A stretch of DNA of 64,000 nucleotides, taken from the NCBI GenBank assembly GCA_002706765.1, contig PAJV01000076.1:434001-498000 (forward strand), read 5' to 3'. Shown piece after piece: positions 57,801 to 64,000 of the stretch. A program made the position numbers and the translations under genes. The notes beneath the pieces are model-generated. The model was not told the DNA's origin and made no database searches. It worked only from the letters and a program-made list of their open reading frames with translations. The first letter of the stretch is position 1, and the number at the start of each line of letters is the position of its first letter. The DNA is from Gimesia sp. GTDB taxonomy: Bacteria > Planctomycetota > Planctomycetia > Planctomycetales > Planctomycetaceae.

Positions 57801-58542
57801 ACACGGGGTCATCCAGCTGTTTGGTCAGTGGCAGATGTTTGATTTCTCCCGCTGCTGTTTTAACAACCAGTTCGGCGGCATCGGGTGTCTTGCCCTTGAA
57901 ACGTGCAGTGATCAGTAACGGGTGATGTTTCTCAACTTCAGTGGATCCGGGTTTGATTTCGACATCAGGGGCAACTTCTGTTATGCCAACTGAAGTCGCC
58001 GGATTTTTTACCACGGGGGCTGCTTTTAAATACGACCAGCAACTCAGAGCACAGAGGAGCCAGGCTGCAAAGCAGAACAGATGGGTGGTACTCTGCAGGA
58101 TCAGCCTGCGATTTGGGATGAGCTGCCTCCAGTCATGTTGTCTGCCATGTGTCAGCACCTGTAGAATCAGGCGGTTCTGCAGAAAAGAGGGGAGATTTTC
58201 CTGCATTGTTTTTTCCAGTTCGAGCGTGGCCAGCAGACTGGTATCCAGATCGGGATAGGCACGCTCAATCATCGTGGCGATGGCATGTCTGTCAGACGGT
58301 GAGAAACGGTTGCGGGGACGGTAAGCAAGAATTCCGATTGCAATCAGAATCGGTAACCCCAGGATACCAGCCATCAGGAAATACTGTTCCTGCCTTGAAT
58401 CAAGAGGAGAGAGTACGAGCAGTGAAAGTAACGTCAGACCACAGGCAGCGATCCAGAGATAGGTCAATCGTCTCAGTTTCAGACTGGTCTGGTAGCGGAC
58501 GATGATTTGATTGAGTTGTTGAACGAGATCGGACAGGCCCAT
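54814..58542 (-). CDS. DUF4175-like giant membrane protein with coiled coil and Gln/Ser/Pro-rich region
   Basis: 1242 residues from the ATG at 58542, 2 bp after the BatA-like gene stop; an upstream in-frame ATG at 58584 lies inside that gene. Three membrane segments occur in the first 185 residues. The part to about 500 is beta-rich with Ig-like stretches (YTLPELVQLNSEITPPDYTG, VVDDYGLLQVGFVYSIPGQ). From about 560 to 980 the sequence is a Gln/Glu/Lys-rich coiled coil (DQEREEIERQLKRLRERQRELLRK). About 985-1130 is low complexity in Ser, Gly, Pro and Gln, followed by a conserved C-terminal helical domain. The family has no known activity; architecture suggests an envelope scaffold. Confidence 0.8.
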   Translation of the reverse strand: MGLSDLVQQLNQIIVRYQTSLKLRRLTYLWIAACGLTLLSLLVLSPLDSRQEQYFLMAGILGLPILIAIGILAYRPRNRFSPSDRHAIATMIERAYPDLDTSLLATLELEKTMQENLPSFLQNRLILQVLTHGRQHDWRQLIPNRRLILQSTTHLFCFAAWLLCALSCWSYLKAAPVVKNPATSVGITEVAPDVEIKPGSTEVEKHHPLLITARFKGKTPDAAELVVKTAAGEIKHLPLTKQLDDPVFAARLPAVTDALSYQVQTAGWKSDEFRVEVYTLPELVQLNSEITPPDYTGQPVQKVEDSLTISAIVGSKIELEAQFNKPVSTATLEENGQSPLPMIVASDGLSARLTLKAESNQTWNLKVIDTELRENRTPPLVDLAVIPNLPPEIKITFPGRDTRVSPLEEALVQGTVVDDYGLLQVGFVYSIPGQRAHTVKLRNSKQRDLDFAAEHLLSLEQLQVQPDTLISYFLFAEDVSADGRPRRVSSDMFFMEVRHFEEIFRQGQSPSGGAKSGKSGGNAQQAEKLAEQQKQIINATWKIIRQEIKTTVSPEFQANVSTLKQAQLALVKATLELAAKVKAQKSKTIMESITTKMQETVAFLDSAREADTVDPLTNALATEQASYQLLLKLRAREHRVSQNKNGGGSKGGGSSRSQNQLQQLELTNNQQRYETENQASAPQAAQPDRESLQILNRLRELAQRQQDLNEQLKALDDKQRFAKTDQEREEIERQLKRLRERQRELLRKADEVAQRMDQSKQPSSTKSRRELEQTRNHLQQSSESLKEGQISRALNSGTRAQQQLDQLKNDFRKKTANQFAETMRGLKQQAEQLDEKQKQIRQQWDKQEQQAQSQERRSLRRNQGQQELANQLQDQEGRLKNLMEQMKQVVQESEKSEPLLSKHLYDAIRKTRPFRPEDALKNAADFLNEGDHRRAQEAEQRAAAGIDTMKQGIQMAAESVLGNDLDALKKARQELKSLTSELKQETSLAANTNLTKPGPSGNPNPPRPGENAQKQENQQQSGQQPGGKTASGKNQPGQKPSGPSPSSSPKADQPGSPGSPGSSPGQGKGQGKSSVQLASAQSGSGSGQTDQKNNSKPSPPSLAPKSLKGSPGSGHTGSAGGQGGPGSSASGPLTGNQFREWSDRMRDVEEMVGDPELRSKVAQIRERAQSMRADFKRHSKAPQGDLVNAQILEPLVELQNILSNEISKRGEETSLAPIDRDPVPEKYSDLVRRYYEELGNGK

Positions 58543-58544
58543 AC

Positions 58545-60653
58545 TTATGCCTTTCGTGTCGCTGAAGTTTTGTCGGCAAACCATTTTGCCAGCAGTGTTT
58601 CCAGGCCCAGTAGCGCGAGAGCCCCCAGAATCAACCAGCGCCAGAGCTGCTGTTTCTGTTCCAGTTCCTGAACCAGAGCCTGACGTTGCAGGTCGGCTGA
58701 TTGTGTTTCATCGACTGTCGTTTCATCCGCCTGAATCAGTTTGACTCCCAGTGCTTCGAGCTGTTCCACAGGCAGTGGTGCGGTTTTACTTTCGTTAATA
58801 TCCAGGTTGACGGCGAACTGATGTGCTGTGTCAGACGGATTTTCAGTAGTAATCTGGTACAGGCCCGGTTGGACCGTTTCTGTGAAATCCTGCTGGCCGG
58901 CAGCAAGTTGAATCTGGGGTCGAGAAGGAGTACTGACGTGAATTACTTGAACCGGTTCAGGTAATTTGACTTTCTGGCCGACTAAAAATTGAGTTCGTGA
59001 TGCATTCAATTCCGTGTTGAGATTCAAAATCGCATTCATGATGGGCACAAATTTGGTGGAGAGTGCAAATTGACTTTCCTCTGGTGTCCAGCCAAAAGTG
59101 GAGACGATTAACTGTCCTGTCCCAACCGGAATACTGACGAGAGCAGGGTCTTTGTGATCAAACTGTGCGAGTACCTGGTGTGGCAGAGCTTCTGGCAGGG
59201 AGAGTTTCTGATAACTCCAGAACTTCAGGTTCGTGAAGTCCGAAAATTCTGGTGCCTGAAACATTTGAAACAATTTGTGTTCAAAATCAATATTGGTAAG
59301 CAAAGCATAACCGTGGACTTCAGCTGCCTTGATTTGGGCTTTTGCAGCGGAATCTTGAGCCAGCGATAGAAGGGAATTCAGTGATTCTGTAGAGGAATTT
59401 TTGTCCAAAGACAAAAGTGCAACGCCCCCCTGCTGCAGAAATTCGTCGACCTGTTGGATCTCATTTACCGACAGTTCTCGGCTGAGAATCATCAGGTCCA
59501 TGTCTGCTGTGCCTGCCAGGAGCTGTGGTGCATCGTGACCGACCGTTAAAAATTCAATTTGTCGTTCCGGCGTGGAAGGGAAGGCACGTTTCACGAAGTA
59601 ATCAGGAGTCTGAATCGAATTATCTGCAGGAATTCCATAATGGACGATCGTCCGGTTTTCTTTTCTACGCGGCTGAAAGTGAAGCGTATTGTCAAAGGGG
59701 TGATCATCACCACTCAGTTTGATCAGCGGTGTGGGGTGATCCGCTTCCAGAGCCGACAGACGCAGTACACGCGATTGCCCGCGCGGTACATATATCTGTT
59801 GGACGAATTCAGTCTCACCGGGACGCCATTCATAGGCAACAGTGAACTGTTCCTGCTGAGAGTCGGCGGCATTGAGAATCCGCACAGTAGGTTGAGAGTT
59901 TTCAAAAGCAAGTAATTGGAGTCCGGCATTACTGGTTTGGGGCGTCTGGAGGGAGTGCAGGCGTACGCGCAGTGATTCAGGCCAGGAATAATCTGCCAAG
60001 GAGGCGATCTGTGAACCTGCTTGAAAATCGGTGATCAGTTCAATCGTGCAGTTTTGAAGTGAGGTTCCTGTCGGATCCGAGATGGCCTGTTGTTGCAGCA
60101 GTGATGCCATTTCTGACAGCGCCTGTCCCAGGTCCGTTGCCTGCCAGCCTGGTGAAAGAGTCTGAAGTCGTTCGCGGTAATGTTCAATATCAGGGCGAGG
60201 GAAATCCTGCTGCGCTGACTGCAGAGGTTTGATCGGTTGCAGGCGGGAGTCAAAGGTATAAATCGAAATCTGATGTGTTGCATTTTTTTCGACCAACTGC
60301 TCTGCAGTCTGGATTGCCTGAGTCCAGAGAGAATCTCTGCGCATGCTGGAACTGGTATCAATCAGCAGAATCGTCTGTTTCAACGGTTCAGCGGTGGCCA
60401 GCACCAGTTCGGTATTCTTGAAAAATGGCCGCGCAAATGCTGTTACCAGCAGGATGACGGCCAGGGCGCGCAGTGAGAGCAGCAGCCAGTGTTCGATCTT
60501 ATTTTTGCGATTGGTCTGGGGTGGTTTGTGTTCAAGAAAACGGAGGGAGCTGAAAAACAGCACTTTTTTGGGCTGGTGTCTGACCAGGTGCAGCAGGATC
60601 GGAAGCCCGACTGCGATGATTCCAGCTAAATAAAGGGGCGTTAAAAAACTCAA
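58545..60653 (-). CDS. BatA-like vWA membrane protein
   Basis: 702 residues. The N-terminal BatA segment opens with a membrane helix and the motif GLPILLHLVRHQPKKVLFFSSLRFLE, followed by a second helix (about 61-80, ending FARPFF). The vWA domain has ILLIDTSSSM (MIDAS) and TIELITDFQAGSQ. A beta-rich region and a GATase-like stretch (DLMILSRELSVNEIQQVDEFLQQGGVALLSLD) follow, ending in a C-terminal helix (near 672-690). Related proteins work with MoxR ATPases in Bacteroides aerotolerance (Bat) operons. It lies between the DUF58 and DUF4175 genes. Confidence 0.85.
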   Translation of the reverse strand: MSFLTPLYLAGIIAVGLPILLHLVRHQPKKVLFFSSLRFLEHKPPQTNRKNKIEHWLLLSLRALAVILLVTAFARPFFKNTELVLATAEPLKQTILLIDTSSSMRRDSLWTQAIQTAEQLVEKNATHQISIYTFDSRLQPIKPLQSAQQDFPRPDIEHYRERLQTLSPGWQATDLGQALSEMASLLQQQAISDPTGTSLQNCTIELITDFQAGSQIASLADYSWPESLRVRLHSLQTPQTSNAGLQLLAFENSQPTVRILNAADSQQEQFTVAYEWRPGETEFVQQIYVPRGQSRVLRLSALEADHPTPLIKLSGDDHPFDNTLHFQPRRKENRTIVHYGIPADNSIQTPDYFVKRAFPSTPERQIEFLTVGHDAPQLLAGTADMDLMILSRELSVNEIQQVDEFLQQGGVALLSLDKNSSTESLNSLLSLAQDSAAKAQIKAAEVHGYALLTNIDFEHKLFQMFQAPEFSDFTNLKFWSYQKLSLPEALPHQVLAQFDHKDPALVSIPVGTGQLIVSTFGWTPEESQFALSTKFVPIMNAILNLNTELNASRTQFLVGQKVKLPEPVQVIHVSTPSRPQIQLAAGQQDFTETVQPGLYQITTENPSDTAHQFAVNLDINESKTAPLPVEQLEALGVKLIQADETTVDETQSADLQRQALVQELEQKQQLWRWLILGALALLGLETLLAKWFADKTSATRKA

Positions 60654-60681
60654 CTGGTTACCTTCCCTTGTTGTTCGGTTT

Positions 60682-61614
60682 TCAGGCGGCGCGATCGGTC
60701 AGAAAATTGGAGAGCCCTACTTCGAGTGGCGTATCTGTTGTTAATTTGTGAAAATGCACACCCTGTTTGCGGCAGATTGCCTGGATGGACTCCTGGTGTG
60801 TCTGGAACTGCTGCAGGTAATCTGCCTGGGCTGATTTGGGGTTCAGTGAGATCCGTTCTCCTGTTTCCAGATCTTCAAAAATGGCTGCTTCCTGAAAATT
60901 CAGGTGAACCTCCGCTGGATCCAGAATCTGAAACAGAGCGACTTCATGCCCTTTCGCCCGTAAATATCCCAGCTGAGTGTCCAGCTCATCCACAGAGGTC
61001 ATCAGGTCGGAGATCAACACGACCAGACCCCGTTTTTTGATCGTTTCCACTGCATGTTTCAGAGGAGAGACCAGATTGGTATGGGAGCCTTGCGGAGGGC
61101 GTTCCAGTTCGATGAGAATGCGTCTGAGCTGTCCTCTGGTAAATCGTGCAGGTACGATGGAATCGACGTGTTCATGGAAGATGATTAAGCCACTGGCATC
61201 GCGTTGTGTCGATAGAAAATAGGCGAACGTGGCCACCAGGGTTTTCGCATAATCCGCTTTGGAATAACCCAGGCTGTCGAACTGCATGGACGAGCTTAAA
61301 TCAAGCAGCATGTGGCAGCAGAGATTGGTTTCTTCTTCAAACCGTTTGATAAAGTGCTGGTTGGAGCGGGCCGCCAGTTTCCAGTCAATGTGGCGTGGGT
61401 CATCGCCGGGCGTGTATTGCCGGTATTCTGTGAATTCGACGGAAAACCCATGATACGGGCTGCGATGCAGGCCTTTCCAGGTGCCTTCTACGACTGATTT
61501 GGCCCGCAACTCCAGCGACTTTATTCGCATCAGGCAGGCCGGGTCAATCCGTTGTGAGATCAGTTTCTGACTCTGGCTGGTTTGAGATGTCTGTTTGAGA
61601 GGAAGACTGCTCAT
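60682..61614 (-). CDS. DUF58 domain protein
   Basis: 310 residues, soluble. The DUF58 core is visible: LELRAKSVVEGTWKGLHRSPYHGFSVEFTEYRQYTPGDDPRHIDWKLAARSNQHFIKRFEEE. A vWA-like segment with HMLLDLSSSM (DxSxS) follows, and later LVVLISDLMTSVDEL. DUF58 proteins are standard partners of MoxR AAA ATPases. The gene start overlaps the MoxR stop by 4 bp (ATGA), so the two are translated together. Confidence 0.92.
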   Translation of the reverse strand: MSSLPLKQTSQTSQSQKLISQRIDPACLMRIKSLELRAKSVVEGTWKGLHRSPYHGFSVEFTEYRQYTPGDDPRHIDWKLAARSNQHFIKRFEEETNLCCHMLLDLSSSMQFDSLGYSKADYAKTLVATFAYFLSTQRDASGLIIFHEHVDSIVPARFTRGQLRRILIELERPPQGSHTNLVSPLKHAVETIKKRGLVVLISDLMTSVDELDTQLGYLRAKGHEVALFQILDPAEVHLNFQEAAIFEDLETGERISLNPKSAQADYLQQFQTHQESIQAICRKQGVHFHKLTTDTPLEVGLSNFLTDRAA

Positions 61615-62636
61615 GCTTCGACGGGCCTTTTCACTGTTTCAATCAGTTGTTGTACGACCGAGTCGACCGTGATGCCCTCGGCTTCTGCACGGTAGTTGAT
61701 CAGGATACGATGACGGAGTACCGGTGCCAGTAAAGCGTGGATATCTTCAAGGATGACATGCACGCGTCCCCGGAGTACTGCCCGGGCTTTGGCGCCCAGG
61801 ATCAGGCTTTGAGCGGCACGCAGTCCGGCTCCCCAGTTGACCCACTCATTGATGAAACCAGGCGTCGTTTCCTGCCGGGGCCGTGATGCGGCGCAGAGTT
61901 GAACTGCATAACGCACGAGTTCTTCTGCGACGGGAACCTCGCGGACAAACTGGTGGAACTGCTGGATGTCGCTGCCGGTAAACAGTGGCTGGATCGGCTC
62001 GGCATTGCGGGCGGTCGTCTGTGTCACCACGGCGACTTCGTCATCTTCCGAAAGATAATCAATCACAAGATTGAACATGAAGCGATCCAGCTGCGCTTCA
62101 GGCAGCGGATAGGTGCCTTCCATTTCAATCGGGTTTTGAGTCGCCAGCACGAAAAACGGTTTATCCAGTTCATACTTGATCCCGGTGACCGTGACCTGTT
62201 TTTCCTGCATGGCTTCCAGCAGCGCGGCTTGCGTTTTGGGGGGCGTGCGGTTGATCTCATCGGCGAGCAGGATATTGGTGAAAACCGGACCTTTGACGAA
62301 TTTCATGGCCCGCGTTTCCTGGGAATCCCCCGCGAGAATTTCTGTTCCCGTGATATCTGCAGGCATCAGGTCCGGGGTAAATTGAATCCGCTGTGACTTC
62401 AGTTTAAAGACTTGCGCCAGGGAATTCACCAGGAGTGTTTTCGCCAGGCCGGGAGCGCCGGTGATCAGACAGTGTCCGCCAGCAAACAACGCGATCAGGA
62501 GCTGATCAATAATTTCTTTCTGGCCGATGACAGCTTTTGAGATTTCCGCATGGATCTGCCGGCGGCTGTTTTGCAGAAGTTCGAAGATGCGTTCCTCTTC
62601 ACTGCGACGATCGGGTGAGACAACTTTAAGGTTCAC
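61611..62636 (-). CDS. MoxR family AAA ATPase
   Basis: 341 residues. Walker A GAPGLAKT (60-67), Walker B ILLADEINRTPPKTQAALLEAM, sensor 1 LATQNPIEMEGTYPLPEAQLDRF, and the lid region with HRILINYRAEAEG near the end. MoxR ATPases act as chaperones in maturation of vWA-domain or metal-dependent complexes. Here the gene is followed by three genes with vWA-type domains, which would be the clients or partners. Length and motifs are normal for the family. Confidence 0.94.
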   Translation of the reverse strand: MNLKVVSPDRRSEEERIFELLQNSRRQIHAEISKAVIGQKEIIDQLLIALFAGGHCLITGAPGLAKTLLVNSLAQVFKLKSQRIQFTPDLMPADITGTEILAGDSQETRAMKFVKGPVFTNILLADEINRTPPKTQAALLEAMQEKQVTVTGIKYELDKPFFVLATQNPIEMEGTYPLPEAQLDRFMFNLVIDYLSEDDEVAVVTQTTARNAEPIQPLFTGSDIQQFHQFVREVPVAEELVRYAVQLCAASRPRQETTPGFINEWVNWGAGLRAAQSLILGAKARAVLRGRVHVILEDIHALLAPVLRHRILINYRAEAEGITVDSVVQQLIETVKRPVEA

Positions 62637-62683
62637 GTTTCTGCTCCTGATAAAAAAATACTAAAATATCATGGGCGCTGAAT

Positions 62684-63490
62684 TCAGTGTGTCATGGCAT
62701 AAAAAACAATATTGATTCCCAGTGGATAGGCTTTCTTTTCGGAAAACTCCTGGAAGTACCATTTATCTTCCCCTTCCCGCTCCCAGCCATCACCCAGATC
62801 GGTATTATGACAGACGACGACAATCAGCCGTCCTGCCTCGTCAAAAATCCCGCGGTAGTGGACTTCTTTGGCATCTTCGCGTTCCCAGGTGATCCCTTCG
62901 GAACGGCCCCACTGAGCAACCCCGATGCTGGGGACCTGTGGTTTTTCTTTCAGATCATAAACACAATGAAAAATGGGATGTTCCAGAGGAATGTCGACCA
63001 GTTCGCGTTCCGGGAAAACCCGCTTCATTTCCATCGCGAAGTTATCCCACTCTGCTTCTCCCCAGAAGTCATCCACCATCATGAACCCGCCGTTCATCAG
63101 GTAGCGTCGCAGGCAGGTGACTTCTTCTGCAGTGAATTCCAGAGAGCCGGGCTCGATCATGTAGATGAACGGGAAATCAAACAACTCTTTGTCAGTCAGT
63201 TCCAGAATGCGCCCTTCGGGATCAACTTTCATCGAGGTCAACTGCTGCAGGCGGTAAGAGAAGTTGAGGTCACTGTCCGGATAATCGGTGGCCCAGCGGC
63301 GCCAGCCCTGGTGAGAGTTAAAGCGGATTCTGACAAAGGTGAAGACATCGTGTCTGAATTGCGGGTCGTTTTTCCACTCGGGGACTCCGCCGCGGTCCGC
63401 GGGGATTCCCTTGCGATATTGTCCGATCGAGATCGTGACAACGATCAGTGATGCGCAGATGACTGCCAGCGAAATCAAAGCTATTTTCAT
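62684..63490 (-). CDS. DUF4159 domain protein, membrane-anchored
   Basis: 268 residues with one N-terminal membrane helix (about 4-22). The rest is the DUF4159 domain, a GATase/ThuA-like fold: FTFVRIRFNSHQGWRRWATDYPDSDLNFSYRLQQLTS, then LFDFPFIYMIEPGSLEF, LRRYLMNGGFMMVDDFWGE and PLEHPIFHCVYDL. DUF4159 proteins often occur with MoxR-DUF58-BatA genes. No catalytic residue can be named. It is between the TPR protein gene and moxR on the same strand. Confidence 0.9.
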   Translation of the reverse strand: MKIALISLAVICASLIVVTISIGQYRKGIPADRGGVPEWKNDPQFRHDVFTFVRIRFNSHQGWRRWATDYPDSDLNFSYRLQQLTSMKVDPEGRILELTDKELFDFPFIYMIEPGSLEFTAEEVTCLRRYLMNGGFMMVDDFWGEAEWDNFAMEMKRVFPERELVDIPLEHPIFHCVYDLKEKPQVPSIGVAQWGRSEGITWEREDAKEVHYRGIFDEAGRLIVVVCHNTDLGDGWEREGEDKWYFQEFSEKKAYPLGINIVFYAMTH

Positions 63491-63541
63491 GGCAGGCTCC
63501 TCCTGAGCCCTTTCAGTCCCTACATGAACCCGTGTAAGACT

Positions 63542-64000
63542 TTAAGGATTGTTTGCAGTTAATTCGAGTAGTAGCTGGTGTGCGGCCCTGAATCGAGGGG
63601 CCTGTTCGAGCGCGATGAGTGTGTGGCGTTTTGCTTTCTGTCTGTGAGTATCCTGGAGCAAACGGGCGAGCTGGTAATGAGTTTCTGCAGGGTTGTGTGG
63701 TTTTAATGCGAGAATCGCCTGATATGCGGCGACCGCTTCTAAGGGACGATTCAACTGAATACAGGCTGTTGCCAGGCGCTGTTGTGTATCCTGGTCTAAT
63801 GGATTAATCGCGTGCGCATCCTGGCAGGCCTGATAGACGGACGCCCAGTTTTCCTGTCGTTCATACAGAATCGACAGACGCTGAAATACTCCCAGCGCAT
63901 TGGGATTCCATTTCGCATGCTGTTCCAGAACTGATTGTTCCCGATCAAAGCGTTCCTGTTTCTGATAAAGTTCGGCCAGACGCAGGCAGGCGTTGTCTGC
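63542..64000 (-). CDS. TPR-repeat protein (5' end outside window)
   Basis: The frame is open from the right window edge (64000) down to the stop at 63542, giving 152 visible C-terminal residues. Repeating 34-residue TPR-type units are visible: RLSILYERQENWASVYQACQDAHAINP, RLATACIQLNRPLEAVAAYQAILALKP and ETHYQLARLLQDTHRQKAKRHTLIALEQAP. TPR proteins act as interaction scaffolds. Its position directly upstream of DUF4159 and moxR suggests it is the first visible gene of the cluster. Start and N-terminal targeting are not visible. Confidence 0.85.
   Translation of the reverse strand, partial: ADNACLRLAELYQKQERFDREQSVLEQHAKWNPNALGVFQRLSILYERQENWASVYQACQDAHAINPLDQDTQQRLATACIQLNRPLEAVAAYQAILALKPHNPAETHYQLARLLQDTHRQKAKRHTLIALEQAPRFRAAHQLLLELTANNP

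Noticed and set aside
62687-63451. Rightward 254-codon frame opposite the DUF4159 gene
   Set aside because: Antisense shadow; composition and lack of motifs argue against coding.

Overview
The window looks like a chromosomal segment of a planctomycete, probably close to Gimesia. This is inferred from the gene families, not from a marker-gene alignment. Supporting signs are a DUF1559 prepilin-like protein (broken here), a PVC-type CxxCH membrane-bound dehydrogenase with HEAT repeats, a Tat-exported Gfo/Idh/MocA oxidoreductase beside a DUF6807 (PmoA) protein, a secreted sulfatase, a cysteine-rich secreted protein, and a large MoxR/DUF58/BatA/DUF4175 cluster. Base composition looks balanced and even. 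I see no phage, transposase, integrase, CRISPR array or rRNA.

Left third (1-24.6 kb): a secreted sialidase and a FAD-dependent oxidoreductase (cut by the window edge) run left and are divergent from a GntR-type regulator. Then come an exported Ntn amide hydrolase, a phytoene-dehydrogenase-like flavoprotein, a lipoprotein, a GlcNAc-6-sulfatase-like sulfatase, an acyltransferase 3 protein, a small lipoprotein, and a DUF1559 gene split by a frame-disrupting deletion. After these lie a PEP-synthase/rifampicin-phosphotransferase-like enzyme, a tRNA-Leu(UAG), an McsA-like UVR protein, a CoA-binding protein, the DUF6807 and Gfo/Idh/MocA pair, ribF, nrnA and the 1017-residue heme dehydrogenase.

Middle third (24.6-48 kb): a BlaI repressor is translationally coupled to a BlaR1-like M56 membrane peptidase that carries an extra thioredoxin-like domain. 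Next is a Rieske protein with a b6-type cytochrome b fused to two c-type hemes. Then follow the cysteine-rich repeat protein, a His/Gln-rich TPR protein, a DPM1-like glycosyltransferase, panB, a structured intergenic region, trxB, an M24 peptidase, bioF, an OleB/haloalkane-dehalogenase-like hydrolase, a DEAD-box helicase, ftsH, a second glycosyltransferase and a DUF4432 protein.

Right third (48-64 kb): rpsA with six S1 domains and a primary-like sigma factor, each followed by a clear terminator. They face a leftward cluster of at least eight genes: TPR, DUF4159, MoxR, DUF58, BatA-like vWA, DUF4175-like giant, vWA/GATase-like membrane protein, and a C13/caspase-like protease with an EF-hand. 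Stop/start overlaps at several joints suggest one operon. The MoxR ATPase and three vWA-type proteins fit a chaperone-like envelope machine; the terminal Ca-binding cysteine protease is its least explained part and the best candidate for new biology here.
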